Origin: Exiguobacterium sp. s124
GTDB lineage: Bacteria > Bacillota > Bacilli > Exiguobacteriales > Exiguobacteriaceae
NCBI RefSeq assembly: GCF_018617485.1
Contig: NZ_JACSKH010000001.1
Span: 682,001 to 746,000, forward strand
Direction of reading: 5' to 3'
DNA length: 64,000 nt
A model generated the notes under the pieces. That model worked only from the letters and a program-made list of their open reading frames with translations, did not search any database and was not told the origin of the DNA. Both the position numbers and the translations under genes were made by a program. This document shows, in pieces, positions 19,761 to 26,190 of the stretch (position 1 is the stretch's first letter; each line of letters opens with the position of its first letter).

Positions 19761-19827
19761 GCCATTCACTCCTTTTGATATACGTATAATCCGAATGAAA
19801 TATTCCGAAAGAATAATGATAATAAAC

Positions 19828-19850
19828 TTGTGTGTTTTTCAAACACACAA
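19828..19850. promoter_or_regulatory. Perfect 10-3-10 palindrome upstream of integrase
   Basis: TTGTGTGTTT-TTC-AAACACACAA. On the minus strand the centre supplies TTGAAA, a plausible -35 for int, so it may be an operator controlling integration. Confidence 0.5.
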
Positions 19851-19912
19851 TGCTGGAAGTTTTGAGTGTGGGAAACAAGGGAATTTATCAAAACAAAGAA
19901 TTACGGTGAATC

Positions 19913-19940
19913 GTTCAAATTTTTTATAAACAATTTGAAC
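19913..19940. promoter_or_regulatory. 9-bp inverted repeat at the Panacea-pair promoter
   Basis: GTTCAAATT (19913-19921) and AATTTGAAC (19932-19940) with a 10-nt spacer, then six T residues. It directly precedes a candidate promoter (TTGTGT, 17 nt, TATTAT at about 19971) for the next two genes; autoregulatory operator or terminator-like hairpin. Confidence 0.5.
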
Positions 19941-20005
19941 TTTTTTGTGTATAAATTGATAAAATGTTATTATGGAACAATGTATCTGTTGTAGGGGGGA
20001 TTATC

Positions 20006-20467
20006 ATGTACAACATTCAATCTATCATTGATTATTTCTTAAGCAAAGAAGAAATGACACCAAAAAAACTACAAAAATTACTTTACTATGCGTACTCATG
20101 GCATCTAGTGTTCGAAAATGAATCGTCTGATGAACTATCGGAGCGCCTTTTCTCTGAGCGGTTTCAAGCTTGGGTACACGGTCCGGTAGTACCTGCAATT
20201 TATCATCAGTATAAAGAATACGGTGGCTCACCAATACCGCGAGTCGAAGATTTTAACCTTGAGAGTGCAAACTTCACGGATGAAACCAAAGATGTATTAA
20301 ATCAAGTTTGGGAAATCTACGGAGGGTACAACGGTAATGAACTTGAGTCCATCTCGCATCAAGAAAAACCATGGCTTGAGGCTAGAGGTGGTTGTTCTCC
20401 GATCGAATTATGCCAAACTGAAATCAATGATGAAACCATTTTTGAGACCTACGGTTCAAGATTGTAA
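20006..20467 (+). CDS. Panacea-domain (DUF4065) protein, candidate antitoxin
   Basis: A 153-aa protein opening with the classic Panacea/SocA-like block: IIDYFLSKEEMTPKKLQKLLYYAYSW, followed by FQAWVHGPVVPAIYHQYKEYG. Panacea (DUF4065) domains are known as promiscuous antitoxin modules that neutralise unrelated toxins encoded next to them, and are common in prophages. ATG 20006 follows TAGGGGGGATT; an in-frame codon 42 bp upstream has no RBS. It is 12 bp from the next gene, with a promoter and inverted repeat upstream and a shared terminator downstream, so the two form an isolated two-gene unit. Confidence 0.85.
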   Translation: MYNIQSIIDYFLSKEEMTPKKLQKLLYYAYSWHLVFENESSDELSERLFSERFQAWVHGPVVPAIYHQYKEYGGSPIPRVEDFNLESANFTDETKDVLNQVWEIYGGYNGNELESISHQEKPWLEARGGCSPIELCQTEINDETIFETYGSRL

Positions 20468-20479
20468 GAGGCTTTCTGA

Positions 20480-21169
20480 ATGGGGAAACGTCAAAAAAAT
20501 AAACTGGTCAACAATACTACGCCTGTCAATGCTCAAAAGGTAAAATCCACGTTTGTTCCAGAGGGTGACAGTTCGCCTAAATTTTATTTTGCGAATTCGG
20601 AGTGGTTAAGTGGTGCCAAGGTTAAAGGTGGGGTCACTACGTATCTAAAAGACTCCTCTCAATATGGCGAAAAGGTCTCAGTGGTTTTTACCGCATTGAT
20701 TCCAACGCTTTTGAAGGAGTGGCGATCTATCTATGTTGAACGTACAGGAAGGTATAAACATTGTCATAAGTTAGATGGCATCGCCTTGACTCGAGCCACA
20801 GAACTGATCCAAGAGATTTATGGTAAGAAGGCTCCTATTGATAAAACTTCAGAATTTTATAATAACATTTGGCAATTTGGCTTCACTCATGGGATTAGAA
20901 TTGTATGTGGTGTTAGTACGTCGAACGTAATATTTCCGTTCTTTGCTGACTATCATCACCTTGTATCTCCTGATGAAAAATACAATGCTGAGGATTATGA
21001 TAGCTATCGTTTTTGTCCAAGGCGACAAACCGAAGTTTCAGATGAATTTATTGAAGAGTCTGCGATAACTTCGATTCATTCGATTCCAGATGATGAACTG
21101 CTTTCTCTTTATGATAGTGTATGTGAACCATGTAAAGAAAAAGTAGGCCCATTGATTTTTAGAGAATAG
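20480..21169 (+). CDS. Unknown 229-aa protein paired with the Panacea gene; candidate toxin
   Basis: I do not recognise a family. The chain is soluble, with an ~50-aa low-complexity basic N-terminus, a middle block GRYKHCHKLDGIALTRATELIQEIYG, and a conserved-looking block FGFTHGIRIVCGVSTSNVIFPFFADYHHLVSPDEKY rich in His, Asp and aromatic residues. FCPRR (~178) and CEPCKEK (~217) near the C-terminus could hold a metal. Co-transcribed 12 bp behind a Panacea gene, the usual place of the cognate toxin in such pairs. Function as a toxin is inference only. Confidence 0.6.
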   Translation: MGKRQKNKLVNNTTPVNAQKVKSTFVPEGDSSPKFYFANSEWLSGAKVKGGVTTYLKDSSQYGEKVSVVFTALIPTLLKEWRSIYVERTGRYKHCHKLDGIALTRATELIQEIYGKKAPIDKTSEFYNNIWQFGFTHGIRIVCGVSTSNVIFPFFADYHHLVSPDEKYNAEDYDSYRFCPRRQTEVSDEFIEESAITSIHSIPDDELLSLYDSVCEPCKEKVGPLIFRE

Positions 21170-21187
21170 CCGGGGAATCCAGAATGA

Positions 21188-21233
21188 AAAACGCTTCTAA
21201 CCACCTACTGGTTCAGTTAGAAGCGTTTTTATT
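21188..21233. terminator. Bidirectional terminator
   Basis: ACGCTTCTAAC / GTTAGAAGCGT hairpin with flanking A- and T-runs between convergent genes. Confidence 0.85.
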
Positions 21234-22599
21234 ATACGGTTAATGGCTCTTGTTCAGATAAAATTTGTTGTGTGCGATTGTACTCTTCAGCTTGAGCCAA
21301 CTTAGTAATCTCTAGCGTCTGATCAAACTCTTGCTTGATGACGTCGGCGACCTCATCTATGTTCACCTTGAAGAACTCCTTACGGAAGTTGACCTGGTTC
21401 ACACGACGGTCGGCGAAACGTTTGTGTAGCTTGTTCTCGAGATTCGGTGCATCCTCTGAGAAAATCATGGCATGTATGTCGAACGTGAACGGAACCGACG
21501 CGCTACCGAGCTCGCGAATCCGGTCGAGTGGTTCAAGACGACGCGTCATCCCGATTTTATAGACATGTTCCCCGAATGAACCGATGTTCGAGATGACATA
21601 GACATAACCGGCACGTGTGTTACGCTCACGGTTCTCGATGTCACCTTTGATTTCCTCGACTTCTTGAAGTTTCGCCTCGAGCTCCGCAATTTTTGCCTCG
21701 AGTGCCGTGCGTTCCGATTCGCTTGCGTTCTTGATTTTGGAGCGTGCAGCAAGTAGAGCTGCCTTGAAATGAGTCTCTTCTTTTTCGACTTTCTTGCGGG
21801 CTTCCTCAATCTCCTTCAAAACACGTGCCTCTTCACGCATCTGCTCTTTAATGGCCTGCTGTTCTTCTTTTTCTTCCTGTTTCTTTACGCGATACATATA
21901 CATGAACTTCAACTCTTCAAGCTTCAACTTTAGATAAGCATCGGTCATAAAGACAGATTGCATGTCAGTGAGTGAATTCAATTGTTTGAAGCTCTTTACG
22001 ATTTTATCAATCGATCGATCGTGATTCGTGTGCTTTACATTTCCGATGATGACATCACATTCATTGTTGAAAGCACGTAGAATCAACTTGATTGTGTCAT
22101 TGACGAATTCTTTGCCTTTCTTTTTGTCACCATCGACTGTGTAAGAACCAGGGTGGGTTGTTGCGCTCTTGTCTTTGATCATCGCTTTCTGCTTCATACG
22201 CACACTTTCGAGTTTCGATTTCAACATATCGGATGAATCTTCGTCCTTCAAATAGCGAGGAGGGGAGTATAGACCATGCTCGATTGCTGACAACCGTCCT
22301 TCGTATTCATTGATACTCAATCCCAGCTGGTCGCGTGTACGCTTGAGAGTCTCGACTTCTTTTTCAAGCGAAGAGCGTTCCTTCTCGATGCCTTTCTTGA
22401 ACTTGTCCAGTTCGGCACGCAACTGTTCTTGTTTGGCCTCGTTGTGTTTCTCGATGTTTTCGATTTCCTTTTTGAGGTCGATATATCGAACCTCTTCCTT
22501 CGTCAACTCGATCCGTTCGATTTCTTTCGTCAAGCGCTCGACTTCTTCCCGATTCTGTCGCGCGTTCATGATATCCTGCCACCAACCCATATCATTCAT
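21232..22599 (-). CDS. DUF4041 and GIY-YIG (T5orf172/Mug113) nuclease, likely anti-phage
   Basis: A 455-aa protein: N-terminal coiled coil (residues ~10-105, long E/K-rich heptads), a DUF4041 region (~115-240, SIDKIVKSFKQLNSLTDMQSVFMTDAYLKLKLEELKFMY), a second coiled coil (~240-325), and a C-terminal GIY-YIG domain of the T5orf172 type (AGYVYVISNIG…HVYKIGMTRRLEPLDRIRELG…NLENKLHKRF…RKEFF). The same domain pairing is found in the recently described DNA-entry-blocking nuclease SNIPE; that one is membrane-anchored, whereas I see no N-terminal membrane helix here. In reverse orientation to its neighbours with its own terminator, as expected of an independently expressed cargo gene. Confidence 0.8.
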   Translation of the reverse strand: MNDMGWWQDIMNARQNREEVERLTKEIERIELTKEEVRYIDLKKEIENIEKHNEAKQEQLRAELDKFKKGIEKERSSLEKEVETLKRTRDQLGLSINEYEGRLSAIEHGLYSPPRYLKDEDSSDMLKSKLESVRMKQKAMIKDKSATTHPGSYTVDGDKKKGKEFVNDTIKLILRAFNNECDVIIGNVKHTNHDRSIDKIVKSFKQLNSLTDMQSVFMTDAYLKLKLEELKFMYMYRVKKQEEKEEQQAIKEQMREEARVLKEIEEARKKVEKEETHFKAALLAARSKIKNASESERTALEAKIAELEAKLQEVEEIKGDIENRERNTRAGYVYVISNIGSFGEHVYKIGMTRRLEPLDRIRELGSASVPFTFDIHAMIFSEDAPNLENKLHKRFADRRVNQVNFRKEFFKVNIDEVADVIKQEFDQTLEITKLAQAEEYNRTQQILSEQEPLTV

Positions 22600-22742
22600 C
22601 TCCTTTGAAAAATACGTATGTGTTATTACATAGAAAAGGAACGAGGAATGAAGTTCAGCCTCGTTCGGTCGACAAACTTATAAAATCACTATTAAATTGT
22701 AACATGTAAGAATATGGAACCCCTTGTTTGCAAATGAGAATC

Positions 22743-22781
22743 GTTCGACAAAACAATGCCAATTCTGGGACTTTGTCGAAC
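22743..22781. repeat. 10-bp inverted repeat
   Basis: GTTCGACAAA (22743-22752) and TTTGTCGAAC (22772-22781), perfect, 19-nt spacer; between the DUF4041 gene and the early region. A partial further copy (GTCGACAAACTT) lies near 22668. Confidence 0.5.
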
Positions 22782-22853
22782 ATCTCAACTTGTCCCGATA
22801 GGAAAAATGGTTGAAAATATTTTGTGTTAGGTTCATACTGAGAACAAGAAAAC

Positions 22854-22867
22854 AGAACAAATGTTCT
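22854..22867. promoter_or_regulatory. LexA/DinR-like box
   Basis: AGAACAAATGTTCT contains GAAC-N4-GTTC, the core of the Bacillus LexA operator (CGAAC-N4-GTTCG). Only the outer base pair deviates. Confidence 0.45.
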
Positions 22868-22904
22868 TATAATTCATCGAACATGTTTACTTTTAAATAA
22901 AAAA

Positions 22905-22943
22905 GTAAAAAATGATTGACTATAGTGTAAAAAATGATTGACT
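22905..22943 (+). repeat. 17-bp tandem direct repeat
   Basis: GTAAAAAATGATTGACT occurs at 22905-22921 and 22927-22943 (22-bp period, two helical turns). The second copy ends in the -35 hexamer of the promoter at 22938. Confidence 0.7.
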
Positions 22944-22966
22944 GTGCAATACTTTTGCTTTATTAT
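22938..22966 (+). promoter_or_regulatory. Sigma-A promoter of the 54-aa gene
   Basis: TTGACT (22938-22943), 17-nt spacer, TATTAT (22961-22966). Confidence 0.75.
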
Positions 22967-23063
22967 TTTACGTCAAAAATTTATTGACGGATATTTTTGG
23001 TAATGGTATCTTTAGCTTGTGAAATAAAAACATGAACTGGCGTTCGTAAACGGAGGGGTTTCT

Positions 23064-23228
23064 TTGAAGGAAATTAAAATGCCAGACAAAATCGCTGTAG
23101 TGTCCGGAAAAGCTATTAAAGAAGTATCTGGTTGGTTTTGGGATGATCAACATCAAGTAATGTTCATTTACACCAAAGAGGAACCCGTTAATATCAATAC
23201 AAAGAAAGAGCCTTCCATGTCGATGTGA
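23064..23228 (+). CDS. Small hypothetical phage protein (54 aa)
   Basis: A TTG-initiated ORF with an excellent RBS (GGAGGGG, 5-nt spacing) behind a near-consensus promoter with tandem repeats. The product starts MKEIKMPDKIAVVSGKAIKE and contains VSGWFWDDQHQVMFIYTKEE; no family recognised. Its stop lies inside a terminator hairpin. The combination of regulated promoter, RBS and terminator makes it a real, independently expressed gene in the lysogeny region, perhaps expressed in the lysogen. Confidence 0.7.
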   Translation: MKEIKMPDKIAVVSGKAIKEVSGWFWDDQHQVMFIYTKEEPVNINTKKEPSMSM

Positions 23229-23240
23229 GGCTCTTTTTTT
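23207..23240. terminator. Bidirectional terminator between the 54-aa gene and CI
   Basis: AAAGAGCCT / AGGCTCTTT hairpin followed by T-run; overlaps the 3' ends of both convergent genes. Confidence 0.8.
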
Positions 23241-23655
23241 AACGCTCCTTATTTTCTTTTAGTTCTTTTTCTAATTCGTTTAATCGGTATTGATCACGAG
23301 CAAATTTTAATAACGCTTCAAATCGTTCTTGAGATAACTCTTCCAGTTTGTCAGGAGCGAACATGTCGCCTCCAATGAGGTGATATTTTTTTATTTCATC
23401 GATATATTCCGAATGGGTGATATATGGATCTTCTACTCGCCCCATATAATAATCAGCAGTTCCACCTAGCAATTCTAATATCGACGAAAACATCTCTGAA
23501 TCTACGGGCTTTTTATTATTTTCAATACGTGACAACGTGCTTTTATTCGTTCCGAGTAGTTCGGCACACTTGTCTAAACTCAAATCTTTTTTCAACCGCA
23601 TTGATTTCAAGCGGTCTCCTCGAAACCCCTTATACATATCCATTACCAGCTCCAT
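23239..23655 (-). CDS. CI-like repressor (HTH_3), without peptidase domain
   Basis: A 138-aa XRE-family protein: helix-turn-helix at residues ~14-68 (RLKSMRLKKDLSLDKCAELLGTNKSTLSRIENNKK) and a short acidic, helical C-terminus. ATG 23655 is chosen for GGGAGAA 8 nt upstream; the longer open frame has no RBS. Divergent from a Cro-like gene with palindromes between them, so it is the lysogeny repressor. It lacks the S24/LexA-like autocleavage domain, so RecA-stimulated self-cleavage cannot be the induction route. Confidence 0.85.
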   Translation of the reverse strand: MELVMDMYKGFRGDRLKSMRLKKDLSLDKCAELLGTNKSTLSRIENNKKPVDSEMFSSILELLGGTADYYMGRVEDPYITHSEYIDEIKKYHLIGGDMFAPDKLEELSQERFEALLKFARDQYRLNELEKELKENKER

Positions 23656-23684
23656 AATTAGTATTCTCCCTTCAATCATATACT

Positions 23685-23703
23685 TTTTTCCGAAACGGAA
23701 AAA
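23685..23703. promoter_or_regulatory. Operator-like palindrome in the CI promoter
   Basis: Perfect 8-3-8 inverted repeat TTTTTCCG-AAA-CGGAAAAA, 30 bp before the CI start codon, adjacent to a minus-strand TATGAT. Confidence 0.55.
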
Positions 23704-23730
23704 CAGTTTCTCTAAAAATGAAAATAGGTG

Positions 23731-23759
23731 TTGACTTTTTCTGTTATAGAAAATAATAT
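23731..23759 (+). promoter_or_regulatory. Early rightward promoter (cro side)
   Basis: TTGACT (23731-23736), 17-nt spacer, TAATAT (23754-23759). The whole spacer is itself a palindrome, TTTTCTGTTATAGAAAA, an operator positioned to block RNA polymerase. Confidence 0.8.
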
Positions 23760-23770
23760 AAAGGTACAAA

Positions 23771-23789
23771 TGTTGCTAAAACAGCAACA
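23771..23789. promoter_or_regulatory. Palindrome in the cro leader
   Basis: Perfect 7-5-7 repeat TGTTGCT/AGCAACA just before the cro RBS. The 10-mer GTTGCTAAAA recurs at 24023-24032 in front of the antirepressor gene. Confidence 0.5.
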
Positions 23790-23803
23790 AGGAGGTGCTT
23801 GAT

Positions 23804-24016
23804 ATGTTACGGTGTACTGAACCTTCAGTAGATTTATCGAAGGTCAAACAAAAGCGTCGAGAGAAAAGAATAACGCTGGAAACGGCAGCTAAACATTTGG
23901 GATTTCAGACGGCTTCTCCTCTTTCTAAAAGGGAGAATGGATTGTATCAGTTCCGTGGAGATGAGCTATTTAAATTAGCGGCGCTTTACGGATGTGACGT
24001 CACGGAATTCTTGTGA
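23804..24016 (+). CDS. Cro-like HTH regulator
   Basis: A 70-aa XRE-family single-domain protein (KVKQKRREKRITLETAAKHLGF…SKRENGLYQFRGDELFKLAALYG). ATG 23804 lies 8 nt after GGAGG. First gene of the early rightward operon and divergent from CI; by position it is the Cro equivalent that commits to lytic growth. Confidence 0.82.
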   Translation: MLRCTEPSVDLSKVKQKRREKRITLETAAKHLGFQTASPLSKRENGLYQFRGDELFKLAALYGCDVTEFL

Positions 24017-24023
24017 ATACGAG

Positions 24024-24054
24024 TTGCTAAAATAGAAAATCTCAACTATATAAT
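24024..24054 (+). promoter_or_regulatory. Possible promoter of the antirepressor gene
   Basis: TTGCTA (24024-24029) with TATATA/TATAAT at 24047-24054, overlapping the second GTTGCTAAAA copy; suggests repressor-controlled transcription. Confidence 0.5.
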
Positions 24055-24091
24055 ACCCGTTTTTTCAACAACTCATACAGGAGGCGACATA

Positions 24092-24865
24092 GTGAATCAA
24101 TTAACTAAAACCTTTGAAGGTCAAAATGTTCGTATCGTCGGCAATGAGCAAAATCCTTTATTCGTTCTATCCGATGTATGCAGAGTTTTAGAAATTGGAA
24201 ACTCACGAGATGTGAAACGACGCCTTGAAGAGGATGTCGTTAGTATCGACACCCTTCAGACAACCGGTGGTCCACAACAAGTCACGGTCATCAACGAGGA
24301 CGGACTGTACGACGTCATCCTCGATAGTCGCAAACCGCAGGCGAAGCGATTCCGTAAATGGGTCACCTCGGAGGTCCTGCCATCGATTCGCAAGACCGGA
24401 GGCTATTCAATCCCGAACGAAGGGTTGAGCCCGCAATTGCAGCTACTCATCAACATGGAGCTCGAACAGAAGAAGATGCAACAGGAAGTGGCTGCGGTCA
24501 AAGAGGACGTCGACAACATGCGAGACATCTTGTCACTCGATGTGAAGGACTGGCGCAACGGTATCAACAAGTTGCTCAACGGGATCGCGCATCAACTAGG
24601 TGGCCAAGCGTACTACCAGGAGGTACGGAACGAAAGCTACAACCTCCTTCAATACAAAGCAGGTTGTGACTTGAACATCCGTCTGAACAACCGGAAATCG
24701 AAGGCGGCACTTCGTGGCATGTCCAAGACCGCTATCAATAAGATGTCGAAACTGGACGTCATCGCAGAAGACAAGAAGCTCATCAGCGTATATGTGACTG
24801 TCATCAAGGAGATGGCGGTGAAATACAAACTCGACATTAGCCGTTACGACTTACCGGATGTTTGA
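24092..24865 (+). CDS. Antirepressor, Bro-N and ORF6C domains
   Basis: A 257-aa phage antirepressor. Residues ~10-110 are a Bro-N DNA-binding domain (NPLFVLSDVCRVLEI, RKWVTSEVLPSIRKTGGY); a short coiled linker (~125-150) leads into an ORF6C domain (~155-250, DWRNGINKLLNGIAHQLGG…ALRGMSKTAINKMSKLDVIAEDKKL). GTG start 24092 after GGAGGCGAC. GC content rises sharply from about 24240, marking a mosaic joint inside the gene. With a non-cleavable CI, this protein is the likely inducer of the lytic switch. Confidence 0.88.
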   Translation: MNQLTKTFEGQNVRIVGNEQNPLFVLSDVCRVLEIGNSRDVKRRLEEDVVSIDTLQTTGGPQQVTVINEDGLYDVILDSRKPQAKRFRKWVTSEVLPSIRKTGGYSIPNEGLSPQLQLLINMELEQKKMQQEVAAVKEDVDNMRDILSLDVKDWRNGINKLLNGIAHQLGGQAYYQEVRNESYNLLQYKAGCDLNIRLNNRKSKAALRGMSKTAINKMSKLDVIAEDKKLISVYVTVIKEMAVKYKLDISRYDLPDV

Positions 24866-24894
24866 ATGGTCCGCGATTAGAAAGGAGGGTCGAC

Positions 24895-25173
24895 ATGCTA
24901 CAGATCCATATCGACGAGAACGAGATTCTCGACATCGCCAAGGCGCAGATCCGACAGCACATCGAACAGACGCACGCCGACGTGTTCCTCTGGGACATGG
25001 AGGAGCTGTGCCGACAAACGAACCTCAGCAAGTCCTTCATCTTGAAATCGTTTTTCTATGAGGATGACTTCCCGAAATACCGGGCCGGTACCAAATGGCT
25101 CATGGTGGGAGAGGAGGTGAGGGCGTTTTTGAAGGACTGGCTCAGACGCCAGGACAAGAATCTGAACAAATAA
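24895..25173 (+). CDS. DUF771-like small HTH phage protein
   Basis: A 92-aa protein whose C-terminal two thirds (FLWDMEELCRQTNLSKSFILKSFF…KWLMVGEEVRAFLKDWL) has the excisionase-like winged-helix layout of DUF771 proteins that commonly follow antirepressors in Firmicute phages. ATG 24895 follows AAAGGAGGG. It may serve as excisionase or as an early regulator. Confidence 0.65.
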   Translation: MLQIHIDENEILDIAKAQIRQHIEQTHADVFLWDMEELCRQTNLSKSFILKSFFYEDDFPKYRAGTKWLMVGEEVRAFLKDWLRRQDKNLNK

Positions 25174-25183
25174 AAAACCGCGT

Positions 25184-25242
25184 CGCCCAAACGGACAACA
25201 CGGCTACACATAAACCTGAACAGTTCAAGTGTAGCATGGGCG
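25184..25242 (+). ncRNA. Nested hairpin in the early operon
   Basis: CGCCCA (25184-25189) pairs with TGGGCG (25237-25242) and encloses GCTACAC (25203-25209) / GTGTAGC (25229-25235), with TGAAC/GTTCA at the tip. It fills the only sizeable gap between early genes. No terminator T-run; a leader or processing structure is most likely. Confidence 0.4.
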
Positions 25243-25268
25243 GAGCGAGTTGAAAAGGAAAAGGAAAC

Positions 25269-25469
25269 ATGCATCTGCAACAAAAACTGGATACCGTCCG
25301 TTACGGGCTTCTGTTGACGGCGCTCGGGTCGGGGGTCTGGCTACTGCTCACGATGAACGCACGCTTCGAATATTGGGTCATCCCTGCCGTCGCGTTCGTC
25401 ATGAGTGCCGTGTTCTACGGGGCGCTACACATGATCGATGAGGATATCGAGGAAGGGGCGAGCGAGTGA
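25269..25469 (+). CDS. Small membrane protein, two TM helices
   Basis: A 66-aa protein with two hydrophobic segments (YGLLLTALGSGVWLLLT and WVIPAVAFVMSAVFYGAL) and an acidic tail. RBS AAAAGGAAAAGG. Early operon gene of unknown role; overlaps the next start. Confidence 0.65.
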   Translation: MHLQQKLDTVRYGLLLTALGSGVWLLLTMNARFEYWVIPAVAFVMSAVFYGALHMIDEDIEEGASE

Positions 25470-25948
25470 TGGAGAGACAGGAACCGCACTTGGACCCGAC
25501 GCTATACGAACCGATTGACGGACGAGAGGTGCTGAGACGTATCGCTGACGGGTTGGAATTTTTCAGTGCACGTGGGACACGTTATTTCTTCGATGAGAAT
25601 GGAATCTTCTCGGAACAGAAGGTCGGAAAGCCGTACGCAGACTTTGGACAACTTCCAGTCTCTGTCGTACTCGGTGGCACATGGTATATCAGACGGGCAT
25701 TCAATGTTCGTGAACAACTGGTGAGACGCCCGAACGAATGGGTCGGGAAATTCAAACGGCATGGCGGCTGGTATGTGGTGAGGTTCGACACTGAATCGAT
25801 GCGGGTCGTGAGGGCTCGTCTATCTTCTGACACGGCAGTCGGCATCGGAACCTATCTGAAACGTTATGGCGATGTGCGTGCCGAGGATCTAAATGATTGC
25901 ATCCCGTTGAACTACGTCAGTCCTTCGAGGGAGGTGAACACCAAATGA
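25469..25948 (+). CDS. Hypothetical early phage protein (159 aa)
   Basis: Soluble, mixed alpha/beta composition, no family recognised. Visible features: repeated aromatic/basic patches (GGTWYIRRAFNVREQL, KFKRHGGWYVVRFDT). Starts at ATG 25469 in a TGATG overlap with the previous gene (GTG 25466 is the alternative) and ends in an ATGA overlap with the next, so it is tightly coupled in the early operon. Confidence 0.6.
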   Translation: MERQEPHLDPTLYEPIDGREVLRRIADGLEFFSARGTRYFFDENGIFSEQKVGKPYADFGQLPVSVVLGGTWYIRRAFNVREQLVRRPNEWVGKFKRHGGWYVVRFDTESMRVVRARLSSDTAVGIGTYLKRYGDVRAEDLNDCIPLNYVSPSREVNTK

Positions 25949-26190
25949 GCACACCGACCGAACGACTCGACGACCTCTACAAGGATGTGAACCGTCTCGT
26001 CGAACTAGCGGCAGACCTGGACGACATCCAGCAGGAACTGAAGACCATGTCACGAGAGCATGGGAAGCGAAGTGGCTATTACTCACTCACCTTCGCACAA
26101 AAGCAGGTGGACAAGTTGGTCAATGGCATCCAACGCGAAATCAATGAGATGGAGGGTGGAACGAATGAACTCGCTCAACCTACGACATAA
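25945..26190 (+). CDS. Hypothetical coiled-coil early protein (81 aa)
   Basis: Helical, acidic protein (RLDDLYKDVNRLVELAADL, QKQVDKLVNGIQREINEME) with a good RBS GGGAGGTGAA and ATGA overlap with the upstream gene. Overlaps the next gene by 26 bp. Function unknown. Confidence 0.6.
   Translation: MSTPTERLDDLYKDVNRLVELAADLDDIQQELKTMSREHGKRSGYYSLTFAQKQVDKLVNGIQREINEMEGGTNELAQPTT

Larger units (their letters stand above)
22600..23063. other. Intergenic regulatory region
   Basis: About 460 bp without a supported gene. It holds a 10-bp inverted repeat (22743/22772), a LexA-like palindrome (22854), a 17-bp tandem repeat (22905/22927) and a promoter (22938) reading right into a 54-aa gene. The promoter of the DUF4041 gene must also lie at its left end. 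Confidence 0.6.

Noticed and set aside
23239-23769. Longer CI protein starting at 23769
   Set aside because: The extra N-terminus (…FSFLEKLFFRFG…) is coded by the operator region and has no RBS; ATG 23655 has one.
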